Positions 44,154 through 53,176 of a stretch of DNA of 64,000 bases are shown here, piece by piece (within the stretch, counting starts at the first letter, position 1; each line of letters starts with the position of its first letter). This stretch comes from Pseudomonas sp. ANT_J12 (lineage in GTDB: Bacteria; Pseudomonadota; Gammaproteobacteria; Pseudomonadales; Pseudomonadaceae), in assembly GCF_008370045.1 (NCBI RefSeq), contig NZ_VOBN01000001.1, positions 1,116,001-1,180,000 of the forward strand. The letters run 5' to 3'. Both the position numbers and the translations under genes were made by a program. The notes under the pieces are model-generated. The model was not told the DNA's origin. It did no database searches and saw only the letters and a program-made list of their open reading frames with translations.

Positions 44154-45611
44154 TTACCGGAACCCGTCGCGCAAATCCCCTTCCCGCGCCAGAAACCGCC
44201 CTTCCCTTTTGCCGTTCGCCTGGCCATCGATGTAACTCAACACACCATTGACCCACACCCCATCAATCCCTTCCGCCGCCCGTTGCGGGTCATGGAAATC
44301 CGCCACGTCGCGAACGGTCAACGGATCAAACAACACCAGATCCGCCCAATGCCCTTCACGAATTTCACCGCGTTCCTTCAAGCCAAAGCGCGCCGCCGAC
44401 AAACCGGTCATCTTGTGCACGGCGGTGTGCAGCGCAAACAGCCCGACATCACGACTGAAATGCCCGAGCACCCGCGGGAACGCGCCCCACAAACGTGGAT
44501 GAGGAAACGGATCTTCCGGCAACCCGTCGGAGCCGACCATCGACAACGGATGCGCGAGGATGCGCCGCACATCCGCCTCGTCCATCCCGTAATACACCGC
44601 ACCGGCCGGTTGCAGACGCCGGGCGGCGTCGAGCAGCGGCATGCTCCATTCGGCAGCGATGTCGATCAAGTCGCGGCCACTCACTTCAGGATGGGGCGCG
44701 GACCACGTGATGGTGATGCGATGGGCATCGGTGACTTGCTTGAGGTCCAGGGTCGAAGAACTCGCCGCGTAGGGATAACAATCGCAGCCCACGGGATGGG
44801 TTTGCGCCGCGTGCTCAAGGGACGCCAACAACTGCGGACTGCGGCCCCAGTTACCGACGCCGGCACATTTGAGGTGGGACACGATCACCGGGGATTTGGC
44901 ATGACGGCCGATCTGGAACGCCTCGTCCATGGCCTCCAGCACCGGTTCGAATTCGCTGCGCAAATGGGTGGTGTAGACCGCGCCGAAAGCGCTCAGCTCT
45001 TCGGTCAGTTGCATCACTTCATCGGTGGACGCCGAGAACGCACTGGCATAGGCCAGCCCTGTGGATAACCCGAGCGCGCCGGCCTCCAGGCTTTCGCGCA
45101 GCTGCTCGCGCATCGCGCTGATTTCATCCGCAGTGGCCGTGCGAAACAGGTCGTCGAGGTGATTGCTGCGCAACGCGGTATGGCCGACCAGCGCCGCCAC
45201 ATTCAACGTGGTGTTCGCCGCTTCGACGGCGGCGCGGTAATCGCTGAACGTCGGATACACAAACGCCGCACGGGTGCCAAGCAGGTTCATCGGGTCCGGT
45301 GGATCGCCACGCAGACTGACCGGCGAGGCACTGATCCCGCAGTTGCCGACAATCACGGTGGTTACACCCTGGCTGAGTTTGGGCAGCATCTGCGGTTGGC
45401 GGATGACCACGGTGTCATCGTGGGTGTGCACGTCGATAAAACCCGGCGCGAGCACCCGGCCGGCGGCGTCAATTTCATCCGTGGCGCGAGCGTCGTGCAG
45501 GTCGCCGATAAACGCGATGCGGCCGTTCAAAATGGCCACGTCAGCGGAATAACCGGGCGCGTTGCTGCCGTCGATGACCAGGGCGTTGCGAATCAGCGTG
45601 TCGTACAACAT
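44154..45611 (-). CDS. N-acyl-D-amino-acid deacylase (D-aminoacylase family)
   Basis: 485 residues, MLYDTLIRNALVIDGSNAPG onward. Amidohydrolase motifs: 'LAPGFIDVHTHDD' (HxH), 'VIVGNCGISASP' (the zinc-ligand Cys of D-aminoacylases), 'YTTHLRSE' and 'VSHLKCAG' (two further His), and 'SMVGSDGLPED' (catalytic Asp). The length matches the family (~480). It would hydrolyse N-acyl-D-amino acids in the cytoplasm. It is the last gene of the five-gene carbamoyltransferase operon, 15 bases after the YdcF-like stop, so its substrate may be an acylated D-amino-acid-containing metabolite rather than nutrients alone. Confidence 0.85.
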   Translation of the reverse strand: MLYDTLIRNALVIDGSNAPGYSADVAILNGRIAFIGDLHDARATDEIDAAGRVLAPGFIDVHTHDDTVVIRQPQMLPKLSQGVTTVIVGNCGISASPVSLRGDPPDPMNLLGTRAAFVYPTFSDYRAAVEAANTTLNVAALVGHTALRSNHLDDLFRTATADEISAMREQLRESLEAGALGLSTGLAYASAFSASTDEVMQLTEELSAFGAVYTTHLRSEFEPVLEAMDEAFQIGRHAKSPVIVSHLKCAGVGNWGRSPQLLASLEHAAQTHPVGCDCYPYAASSSTLDLKQVTDAHRITITWSAPHPEVSGRDLIDIAAEWSMPLLDAARRLQPAGAVYYGMDEADVRRILAHPLSMVGSDGLPEDPFPHPRLWGAFPRVLGHFSRDVGLFALHTAVHKMTGLSAARFGLKERGEIREGHWADLVLFDPLTVRDVADFHDPQRAAEGIDGVWVNGVLSYIDGQANGKREGRFLAREGDLRDGFR

Positions 45612-45626
45612 GTCAGTCTCCAGGCC

Positions 45627-46265
45627 TCAGCTCCTGCCCTTGATCAAATGGTGATCGAACCCTTGCTCCACCAGGTAACGCCAGGCGACCTGGACCTCGT
45701 CGGGAATCAGCTGTTCCGCCTGGAAGCCCAGCGCAGGGTAAACCATGATGCGGTGCACATCCCCGACCATCTCGTCGATCAGCCCCAGGACCCCGATCAG
45801 GTTGCTGATCCCTCCCGGAAAAGCGAACGACGGCGCATCCACACACGCCTCCAATTCGGGCCACTGCACGGGCAAGGTCAAGGCCACACGGCGGATGGAG
45901 TTCGGTTTGGTCAGGAACGTCGCTCGATGCACCTGTGGGAACAGCGCCTTGGCAAACGCGATGTTCTCGGCAAAGTTGGTGGCGCGCGGTTCCAGGGTGA
46001 ATTGATCCGCCGTCACCCCCAGCGCCAGGGCTCGTTGCGCAAAAATATCGGCTTCGGTGCGTTCCCACAAATGCTTCGTCCAGTTGCCGGTATTGCCGGT
46101 GAACAGCAGGTGCGGGGCGACGCCTTTTTTCAGCAGTTCGCAGGCGTAATCGCAGACCCGCAAATCGTAGGAACCACAGACCACGATCAGCTCGCAAGCC
46201 TGGTGCTGGCGCCCTGCTCCGAGGAAGTCCCACAGGACGGTGGCGTGTTGCAGGGTCGGCGTCAT
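45627..46265 (-). CDS. YdcF/DUF218-like protein
   Basis: 212 residues with start overlapping the HAD stop (ATGA). 'ELIVVCGSYDLRVCDYACEL' (early strand and acidic residues), 'LLFTGNTGNW' and 'EPRATNFAENIAFAKALFP' are characteristic of the DUF218/YdcF family, where TN(F)xEN lies at a nucleotide-like binding site. There is no membrane segment, unlike SanA/ElyC members, so it is cytoplasmic like E. coli YdcF. The biochemical role is not established. The overlap puts it firmly in the carbamoyltransferase operon. Confidence 0.75.
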   Translation of the reverse strand: MTPTLQHATVLWDFLGAGRQHQACELIVVCGSYDLRVCDYACELLKKGVAPHLLFTGNTGNWTKHLWERTEADIFAQRALALGVTADQFTLEPRATNFAENIAFAKALFPQVHRATFLTKPNSIRRVALTLPVQWPELEACVDAPSFAFPGGISNLIGVLGLIDEMVGDVHRIMVYPALGFQAEQLIPDEVQVAWRYLVEQGFDHHLIKGRS

Positions 46266-46972
46266 GAGCGGGCGAACCTCTGGGCAACCCGCCCACTGAT
46301 GAACAGACCGCTATTGCCAAAGACGTGAGGCCCCAGATCGGTCAGCGAGACCGGCAGCGCGGTGAAATCCGCATACACCCGCGTCGCGCCGTGATCGGTC
46401 AACGTCGAGTCTTCGCCGATGCCCACACACAGCGCGCCGCTGCTGATCGCCGACTGCACGCCGCTGACCGAGTCCTCGAACACCAGGCATTCATCGCTCT
46501 GGCGCTCCAGTTGCGCCGCCGCCAGGCGATAGGCATCCGGCGCCGGTTTGCCACTGCGCACGTCGTCGCGGCAAATGATGCTGTCGAACACCGATGTCAG
46601 ATTATGTTGCTGCAGGACATGTTCGACCCGCGCTCGCCAACTGCTGGTGACCAGCGCCATGGGCACCGCGCTCGCCTTGAGTTGCGCGATAAACGCGGCC
46701 ACCCCCGGCACCAGCGCACAAGTCGAGACCTGCTCGACCGCATCGACTTGCTGCTTGATCGCCACGCGCTGCGGCTCGTCAAACTGACCGAACAGCGCCT
46801 GCATCGTATGACCGCCCGGGCGGCCGTGAATGTGTTCGGTGATAAAGGCCTGATCCACGGCCACGCCGTAGCGCCGGGCGACGCTGGTCCAGGCGAATTC
46901 GATGACGTCGCGGGACTGGATAAGCACGCCGTCCATATCAAAGCAGACGGCTGTAAACGTTCGTTGTGTCAT
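46262..46972 (-). CDS. HAD-family phosphatase (CbbY/beta-PGM-like)
   Basis: ATG 46972 gives 236 residues, MTQRTFTAVCFDMDGVLIQS onward. Motif I is FDMDGVLIQS (nucleophile Asp and D+2), motif II 'MALVTSSWRARVEHVL', motif III Lys in 'RSGKPAPDAY', motif IV 'CLVFEDSVSGVQSAISSG'. The helical cap between I and II makes it subclass I, CbbY-like. It would dephosphorylate a sugar phosphate or similar small molecule. The start lies inside the end of the MFS gene (35-base overlap) and the stop overlaps the YdcF-like start. A tailoring phosphatase in the operon's pathway is plausible. Confidence 0.85.
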   Translation of the reverse strand: MTQRTFTAVCFDMDGVLIQSRDVIEFAWTSVARRYGVAVDQAFITEHIHGRPGGHTMQALFGQFDEPQRVAIKQQVDAVEQVSTCALVPGVAAFIAQLKASAVPMALVTSSWRARVEHVLQQHNLTSVFDSIICRDDVRSGKPAPDAYRLAAAQLERQSDECLVFEDSVSGVQSAISSGALCVGIGEDSTLTDHGATRVYADFTALPVSLTDLGPHVFGNSGLFISGRVAQRFARS

Positions 46973-48113
46973 GAGTTGAACTTCGCATCTTCTGATGAGC
47001 AATAAACGCCAGCACTGTGCCGATCAAGGCAAACAGCGCCATCACGTAGTAGGACCACTGCGGCTGCGTTTCGTACAAGTACCCGGCAAAAGGTGTGGCC
47101 AGGCCCATGGGCAGCGCAACCGCCAGGGAGTAATAGACGCCCTGAGTAAAGACCTGAATGTCTTGCGGCGCATGGTCGCGAATAAACCGCATGATCGCCG
47201 AGTGGTACGCGGCAAAACTCAGGGCATGCAGGCACTGCCCCAGCAGAATCACCGACACCGCATCACTGTTGGAAAACACCGCCCAGCGCAGCGCCGCACA
47301 GACGCTGGAAAAGATCACGATGGACAAGGGCGAACAGAACGACAGGACCTTATTGGAGAGCGCGAAGTAAGTGATTTCCGCCAACACCGCCACCGACCAG
47401 AACGCGCCGATATAGGCCGAAGAGTAGCCCTTCACGCCCCAGCCAATCGACGCCGTGGAAAAGTACAGGGTGTGGCTCAGCTGAATAAAACTGGCGGCGG
47501 CAATCGCGATCAACAGACTTTTGTGCGCACACAGCGCCTTCCAGTCCGGTCGTTTAATCGTGCGGCTGACCGGCTGCAAATGTGCCCGGGACACTTGGCG
47601 CTTCAAGCGCAGACAGGCCAGCGCGGTGAACAACATGCTCGCCGCAATCACGATCGGCACCCAGGATTGGCTGGAGTGCGCGAACAACAAACCGCCGAGG
47701 GTCGAGGTCAGGATAAACGCCGACGAGCCCACCGCCCGCACCCAGCCGTAGTTCTGCAACGCCTGTTTGTCACGCTTGAGCAGATAGGACTCGGACAGTG
47801 GCAACACCACCATCCACAGTCCGCCAAACAGCACGCTCAGGCACACGAAGATCCACAGGTGCGCCGGCATGAAGTAGAACAGCAACGTACAGAATGACGC
47901 CGAGAACCCGAGAAAAGCGGCGAGACGCAGTTGGTCCACGCGCCAGTCGGCCACGTACGTGATAAACACCCCGGTAAACACCTGGGGCCAATAAGCCGCT
48001 GCTATCAGCAGGCCTATCTGGCTGGCGCTGAACCCCAGCGAATCCAGCCAGGTCGGCCAGAACGGATAAATAATCCCCTCGGCCGCAAAGAACCCGAAAA
48101 AGATCAAATACAT
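46938..48113 (-). CDS. MFS transporter (HcaT/MFS_1-like)
   Basis: 391 residues with about twelve hydrophobic helices, MYLIFFGFFAAEGIIYPFWP onward. 'IIYPFWPTWLDSLGFSASQI' and 'FVCLSVLFGGLWMVVLPLSE' match the MFS_1-like / 3-phenylpropionate-transporter group. It lies 61 bases after the carbamoyltransferase gene and overlaps the HAD gene, so it is co-expressed. In this setting it could export the product of the pathway or import its precursor. The direction of transport cannot be read from sequence. Confidence 0.8.
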   Translation of the reverse strand: MYLIFFGFFAAEGIIYPFWPTWLDSLGFSASQIGLLIAAAYWPQVFTGVFITYVADWRVDQLRLAAFLGFSASFCTLLFYFMPAHLWIFVCLSVLFGGLWMVVLPLSESYLLKRDKQALQNYGWVRAVGSSAFILTSTLGGLLFAHSSQSWVPIVIAASMLFTALACLRLKRQVSRAHLQPVSRTIKRPDWKALCAHKSLLIAIAAASFIQLSHTLYFSTASIGWGVKGYSSAYIGAFWSVAVLAEITYFALSNKVLSFCSPLSIVIFSSVCAALRWAVFSNSDAVSVILLGQCLHALSFAAYHSAIMRFIRDHAPQDIQVFTQGVYYSLAVALPMGLATPFAGYLYETQPQWSYYVMALFALIGTVLAFIAHQKMRSSTHDTTNVYSRLL

Positions 48114-48174
48114 TCGTCAACCATACGCTCAATGCTCCAAAGCAGGGCTCCACGGGAGCCCTGAAAACGATCCC

Positions 48175-49896
48175 TTATTCGAAGCGTTGTTGGGTGAAGC
48201 TGTTCTTGCCCTTGCGCCAGACGATCAGCGATTCACCCATCACCACCAGATCGACCATGCCTTCTTTCAACGCATCCAGCGCGTCCTGGGACGAACAGAC
48301 GATCGGCTCTTCATGCCGGTTGAACGAGGTGTTGATCAACGCTGCCTGGCCGGTCTTGTCGTGCCAGGCGTTCAACAGGCGATGCATGAACGGGTCGCCT
48401 TGCGGGCGGATGACCTGCGGCCGCGCGGTGCCGTCGATGTGCACCACCGCCGGGCTGGCCTCGCGAAACTGCGGGTGACAATCGTAGGTCATGGTCATGG
48501 TGTCTGCCGCGACCTGATCCTCATCCCAGCCGACGTAGCACGCGGCGGCCTGCTCAATGGCCGTGACCGGGCCGAACGGCATGAACTCGGTGCGGTGCAT
48601 GCGCTTGTTGAGCCAGTCGTTCACCTCGGCATCCTGGGCGTGATAGACGATGCTGCGGTTGCACAGCGAACGCGGGCCGAATTCCATCTTGCCCTTGAAC
48701 ATGCCCAGCACCTGATTCTCCAGCAGCGCCTCGGTCAGGACGTCGATGATGTTCGACGGCGTGTGGTAACCGAGTTCGGGGTAGTCACGTGTGATCAGGT
48801 TGATGTTCTGCGACACGCTGCGCGCTTGCGGCCCGAGAGCCATCGCCGGGTTCTTGAAACGGGTGCCGTTTTCCAGGTACGCCGCCCCGACCGCCGCCGC
48901 CAAGGCCAGGCCACCATCGCCCATGCACGGCAACACGTAGACGTTTTTCACCCCTGGAATCTCGCGCAGGCGCTGATTGAGTTTCACGTTGCCGAACACG
49001 CCGCCAGCCAGGCACAGGTTGGTGCTGCCCCGTTGCGCCAGGTGATGCGTGACCGTCGCCACCAGCAGGTCTTCGGTGTGGCGTTGCACGGCGGCGGCGA
49101 TGTCTTCGGGGGTTTGCCGGGCGAAGAGGGTTTCCAGCGGTTCGCTGTAGTGGTGGTAGGACGGCAGGAACAGATCACCGCAGCAGGCCTTGATGCGCCC
49201 GTCTTCGAAACGGATCATTTGCTGCATCACCCCCAGCAGCTTTTGTGGATCGCCAAACGCGGCCAGGCCAGTGACTTTGCCTTCATGTCGATTGGGTTTG
49301 TAACCGAGCAAGTGGGTGATCCGACCGTAGAAATAACCCAAGCTGTCGACGCTGGTTTCGCGCTGCAACACCGTGGTTTCGGTGGGGCTGTACCAGGTCA
49401 CGGTCAAGGACTGGAAATCACCGCGGCCGTCGCAGGTCAGGGTCAATGCCTCGTCAAACGGTGAGCAGACATAGGCGCCGAGGGCATGGCACTCATGGTG
49501 GTCAATGTAATAAGCCTTGCCGGTCAACTCATTGGCCGTAATGAATGCTTCAAACTCGGTTCGTTTCTCTTTATCGTTTTTGACTTCATCCGTTATACGT
49601 TGTCGGAATTGTGTCAGCCCTTGCGGATTATTCCGGACTTCTTCAACGATGCGATCAAAGTACAACTCAAGGTGTTTATCGGCACTGAAACCAGCATTCC
49701 ATCCATACGCAACATAATTGACATCTTCGAGTGATAACCCCGCTTGGTTCAGTACAAACTCAATGGACTGTTCCGGCCAGATCTTGTGATCTTTTATACG
49801 AGTAAAGCGCTCTTCGCTGACCGCTGAAAGAATCTGACCATCACGTACCAGGCAGGCACCCGACAAATCATTATTAGTAATGCCTAAAATGATCAT
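48175..49896 (-). CDS. NodU/CmcH-family O-carbamoyltransferase
   Basis: 573 residues from ATG 49896 (AAGGAGC upstream). The N-terminal YrdC-like/kinase-fold half includes 'MIILGITNNDLSGACLV', 'VSEERFTRIKDHKIWP' and 'YYIDHHECHALGAYVCSPFD' (the metal-binding HHxxH of the family). The C-terminal half has 'LCLAGGVFGNVKLNQRLREI' and 'EFGPRSLCNRSIVYHA'. Such enzymes transfer carbamoyl from carbamoyl phosphate via carbamoyl-AMP onto a hydroxyl of an antibiotic, Nod factor or sugar. It heads a five-gene operon, which is unusual for primary metabolism. Full length and motif-complete, so probably active. Confidence 0.85.
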   Translation of the reverse strand: MIILGITNNDLSGACLVRDGQILSAVSEERFTRIKDHKIWPEQSIEFVLNQAGLSLEDVNYVAYGWNAGFSADKHLELYFDRIVEEVRNNPQGLTQFRQRITDEVKNDKEKRTEFEAFITANELTGKAYYIDHHECHALGAYVCSPFDEALTLTCDGRGDFQSLTVTWYSPTETTVLQRETSVDSLGYFYGRITHLLGYKPNRHEGKVTGLAAFGDPQKLLGVMQQMIRFEDGRIKACCGDLFLPSYHHYSEPLETLFARQTPEDIAAAVQRHTEDLLVATVTHHLAQRGSTNLCLAGGVFGNVKLNQRLREIPGVKNVYVLPCMGDGGLALAAAVGAAYLENGTRFKNPAMALGPQARSVSQNINLITRDYPELGYHTPSNIIDVLTEALLENQVLGMFKGKMEFGPRSLCNRSIVYHAQDAEVNDWLNKRMHRTEFMPFGPVTAIEQAAACYVGWDEDQVAADTMTMTYDCHPQFREASPAVVHIDGTARPQVIRPQGDPFMHRLLNAWHDKTGQAALINTSFNRHEEPIVCSSQDALDALKEGMVDLVVMGESLIVWRKGKNSFTQQRFE

Positions 49897-50334
49897 AACT
49901 GCTCCTTGTTCTTGCCAATTCCAGTGATGACTGTGCCTACGCTTGATAAGCGCAGCGCTCTAGCCTGGGTTTATGAGCGAATTTGCGGCATCTATCGCCG
50001 AACGTCATAAAGGGTGAAGTGGCGGAGTCAAACGACTCGCCTGAGATATGCCTTACGGGAAGACATCAAGAGTGTGTATTGCCATCGCAAAGTCCTTTTG
50101 CAAAAAAAGTCCACGGGCATTTACCTGTGTGCCCGGCTTCATGCCGGGGTAACAAGTGGATGTCGATACTTCTTATTCTTGCCATCAGAGTTGGCTATGT
50201 CGGTGCAGGCAACAGCCTAGTAGCAAACTTGCGAAGAATCTCTTGCACCCTCCACTAAAAATTAAATACCACGCTGACCTCCCCTGTTTCCGGGGACTTC
50301 AGTGGGCAAAATAAACAGTTAGATTCACCCGGCA
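49897..50334. other. Gene-free stretch upstream of carbamoyltransferase operon
   Basis: About 440 bases, visibly AT-richer than the neighbours. Short open frames at 49983-50258 have no ribosome site and no recognisable content. The promoter of the minus-strand carbamoyltransferase operon must lie at its left end. I see nothing else. Confidence 0.5.
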
Positions 50335-50385
50335 TAAAAAAGGCCCGCCGAAGAGCATTTTGCTCGTCGGCAGGCCATTGCTTGT
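50335..50385 (-). terminator. Terminator of the NAD-dependent epimerase gene
   Basis: On the minus strand GGCCTGCCGACGAGC, a short A/T-rich loop, GCTCTTCGGCGGGCC then seven T. It lies 31 bases after the stop at 50416. Confidence 0.75.
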
Positions 50386-50415
50386 AACTTCAGACAGGAT
50401 CAGTCGGCATTTGCC

Positions 50416-51309
50416 TCAGACCATTTCGTGCAGGATCCACTCGGTCACCGAAGTACGTTTCGGCGCCCAGCCCAGCTGTTCACGGGCATGTTTGCCGCGC
50501 ACCCGGCTGTTCGAACCCAGGCCATAGTTGGCCATTTCATAACCCCACTCGGCTTCGGCGTCTTTCAGCGGCCAGTCTTGCGGCTCGCCGAGGTTCAGGG
50601 CCTTGGCCATGGCGGTGGTCATGTCGATAAACGACGACTCTCCGCTTTCGACAAAGTAGAACGTGCCCGGAACGTTTTTGGTCAGCGCCAGCAGGTACAG
50701 GGCGACGACGTCTTCGATGTGCACGTTGGACCAGATGTTCTGGCCAGTGCCGACGTGGCGCACCACACCACTTTTACGGGCCTGTTTGAGCAGGCGCGGC
50801 AACTGCACGCTGTCGCGCTTGACGCCCAGGCTGTGGCCGTAGATCAGGGTGTTGCAGATGACGGCCGAGTTCACCCCGTCCTTCGCGGCGGCGAGGATCA
50901 GGTCGTCGATGGCCACGCGGGCGGCTTTGTCGACGGTGGGTGCCGGCAGGTTGTCTTCGTAGTAGATGACGTCGCTGGATTTACCGCCCGACGCATCGCC
51001 GACGATGCTCGAACCGCTGGTGTGCAGGAACACTTTGTTGGAACCGCGCAACGCATCGAGCAAAGCTTCTACAGCGGCGCGATGGTCGCTGCTGGCGGCG
51101 TTGATCACAGCGTCGGCGGCGCGGGCCTGCTCGGCCAGCAATGCGCTGTCATCGAGGGTGCCGATCACCGGCGTGATGCCCAGAGCGGTCAGTTCATTGG
51201 CTTGTTCGGCGCTGCGCACCAGACCGGTGACGTGATGGCCGGCCTGGACCAGACCCGTGGCGATGGAACCGCCGATAAAACCGGCAGCGCCGGTAACGAA
51301 TACGTTCAT
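50416..51309 (-). CDS. Atypical SDR / NAD(P)-dependent epimerase-like oxidoreductase
   Basis: ATG 51309 with AGGGAG gives 297 residues. The N-terminal Rossmann motif is 'VFVTGAAGFIGGSIATGLVQ' (TGxxGxxG). The later 'NTLIYGHSLG' holds the YxxxG-type segment, and 'WSNVHIEDVVALYLLAL' is common in atypical and extended SDRs. The canonical YxxxK is not clear, so catalysis may differ. It lies 103 bases downstream of a LysR gene on the same strand, within a quinone/redox neighbourhood, and ends in a good terminator. Confidence 0.75.
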   Translation of the reverse strand: MNVFVTGAAGFIGGSIATGLVQAGHHVTGLVRSAEQANELTALGITPVIGTLDDSALLAEQARAADAVINAASSDHRAAVEALLDALRGSNKVFLHTSGSSIVGDASGGKSSDVIYYEDNLPAPTVDKAARVAIDDLILAAAKDGVNSAVICNTLIYGHSLGVKRDSVQLPRLLKQARKSGVVRHVGTGQNIWSNVHIEDVVALYLLALTKNVPGTFYFVESGESSFIDMTTAMAKALNLGEPQDWPLKDAEAEWGYEMANYGLGSNSRVRGKHAREQLGWAPKRTSVTEWILHEMV

Positions 51310-51412
51310 GGAGAAACTCCCTGCGTGAATAAGTGATGCAACGAGTATCAACGACCGATCCCTGTCGAAAAATCCCCGGTGGCCCAATTCACTCTTGCGC
51401 AGGGATCACGAA

Positions 51413-52324
51413 TCAGCCCTTGAAATCGGAATTCGCGTACACCGCCAATTTGCCCTGGATGAAGTCCAGGAAGCACTGGATGCGCAGGGCCAGTTGCGAG
51501 TTGCGGTAGTACACCGCGTTGATCGGTTGGCGATAACCGCTGTTGAATGCCGACAACACCTCTTTCAGGCGTCCGGCGCGGATGTCGTCGTGGGTCATAA
51601 AATCCGACAGGCAGGCGATGCCCTGGTTTTCCAGCGCCAAGTGCCGCACCGTCTCGCCGCTGGAAGCGTTGATCGCCCCGTTGATCGGCCAGCGATCACC
51701 GTGCACATGACGCAACGGCCATTGGTTGAGGCCTTCGTTCTGGGTGAAGCCGATCAGCGTGTGATCGTTGAGGTCGGCGACGGCAGTGGGTGTGCCGTGT
51801 TGCTCAAGGTAAGCCGGGCTGGCGACGATGTGCAGCGGGCTGCAACCCAGGGAGCGCGCATGCAAGGTCGAGTCGGCCAGGGTGCCGATACGGATGGCGA
51901 TGTCGGTGCTTTGTTCCAGCAGGTCAATGATCAGGTCGTTGCTGTTGAGCTCGAGCTGGATGTCCGGGTAGAGACCGCGGAACTCATCGATGTACGGCAC
52001 GATGGCGTGCAGCATGAACGGTGATGCGGCATTGATGCGAAGGCGTCCGGACGGGGTTTGCTGGCGGGAGTTGAGGCGTTCTTCGAGTTCGTCCATCTGA
52101 TCGAGGATCCGCTTGGCGTGTTCGAAGAAATACTTGCCTTCCTCGGTCAGGTCCATGCGCCGCGTGGTGCGGTTGATCAGCGTGGTATCGAGCTTGGCTT
52201 CCAGGCGCGACAACGTGCGGCTGACCGCCGACGGCGTTTGCCCGACTTGCTCGGCCGCAGCGGAAATCGACCCGCATTCAATCACGCAGACGAAAATCTG
52301 CAATTCATCGGATCTGGCTTTCAC
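51413..52324 (-). CDS. LysR-family transcriptional regulator
   Basis: The start is taken at GTG 52324 (GAGG eight bases upstream) because the winged HTH begins at once: 'DELQIFVCVIECGSISAAAE', 'QTPSAVSRTLSRLEAKL', 'TLINRTTRRMDLTEEG'. The 303-residue length is standard. The effector domain has 'GRLRINAASPFMLHAIVPYI'. This CrgA/PA3630-type subgroup often regulates adjacent oxidoreductases, and the gene lies between mdaB-like and SDR genes on the same strand. Confidence 0.8.
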   Translation of the reverse strand: MKARSDELQIFVCVIECGSISAAAEQVGQTPSAVSRTLSRLEAKLDTTLINRTTRRMDLTEEGKYFFEHAKRILDQMDELEERLNSRQQTPSGRLRINAASPFMLHAIVPYIDEFRGLYPDIQLELNSNDLIIDLLEQSTDIAIRIGTLADSTLHARSLGCSPLHIVASPAYLEQHGTPTAVADLNDHTLIGFTQNEGLNQWPLRHVHGDRWPINGAINASSGETVRHLALENQGIACLSDFMTHDDIRAGRLKEVLSAFNSGYRQPINAVYYRNSQLALRIQCFLDFIQGKLAVYANSDFKG

Positions 52325-52422
52325 TGAATTCCTCTTATCGATATTGCTGCGGCAAATCCCTGCAGATGAGGGGTTTACTGTGGCTCTGGTCACAGATTCC
52401 GACTGTCGATAGTAGCTGACTG

Positions 52423-53013
52423 TCAGGCCTTGAGCCCAAACACCTCAGTCAAATGCTGCTCATAGCGCTTCACATCACCTTCAATGTCCGGGCGTTTCAT
52501 CACGTCCACGCACAGGAAAGTCGGCAAACCGGTCATGCCGAGGAAGGTGTTGGCCTTGTGGAACGGGAAGTACACCGCGTCCACGCCTTTGGCTTCGAAG
52601 AAGTCGGTCGGATCGTCAAAGGCTTGCTGCGGCGCGTTCCAGGTCAGGGACAACATGTATTGCTTGCCCTGCAACAAACCACCACTGCCGTACTTTTGCG
52701 ACGCATCGGAACGGGTGCGGCCGTCGCTGGCGTAGAGGCTGCCGTGACCTTCGGTGAAGACTTCGTCGATGTACTTTTTCACGGTCCACGGTGCGCCCAT
52801 CCACCAGCCCGGCATCTGGTAAATGATCACGTCGGCCCAGACAAACTTGGCGACTTCTTCGGCGAGGTCATAGCCCTCGTCGATGAACGTGGTCTTCACG
52901 TCCAGGCCCCCACGATCCAGCACGCTGAGCGCGGTGTCATGCAGGGTGGTGTTGTAGCGGCCATCGGAGTGGGCGAACTTTTTGCCGCCGTTGAGCAAGA
53001 GGACTTTTTTCAT
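52423..53013 (-). CDS. mdaB: MdaB-like NAD(P)H:quinone oxidoreductase
   Basis: ATG 53013 gives 196 residues, MKKVLLLNGGKKFAHSDGRY onward. Flavodoxin-fold features: first strand 'KVLLLNGGKKFAHSDGR', 'IIYQMPGWWMGAPWTVKKYI' and 'YMLSLTWNAPQQAFDD', all characteristic of MdaB (modulator of drug activity B), which reduces quinones by two electrons using FAD. It is divergent from a ygiN-like monooxygenase, the same partner found next to mdaB in E. coli, supporting a quinone redox cycle. It lies upstream of a LysR gene that may control it. Confidence 0.8.
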   Translation of the reverse strand: MKKVLLLNGGKKFAHSDGRYNTTLHDTALSVLDRGGLDVKTTFIDEGYDLAEEVAKFVWADVIIYQMPGWWMGAPWTVKKYIDEVFTEGHGSLYASDGRTRSDASQKYGSGGLLQGKQYMLSLTWNAPQQAFDDPTDFFEAKGVDAVYFPFHKANTFLGMTGLPTFLCVDVMKRPDIEGDVKRYEQHLTEVFGLKA

Positions 53014-53176
53014 GAAGGATCTCAGAAGGTTGGGAATTCGATGGCGGCAGAGTAGCGATGCGCCTCGCGTGGAATAAGCCACGAATTCACAAAATTCATT
53101 TGACCAAAACGCACGAATCGATAGGCGATTGTTGCCATAGACTTTCGCCGATTCTTATTTTCGAGGGATTTTTTCG

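Noticed and set aside
49983..50258. A 91-codon frame in the AT-richer gap
   Set aside because: No ribosome site, no recognisable content, overlaps another equally poor frame.
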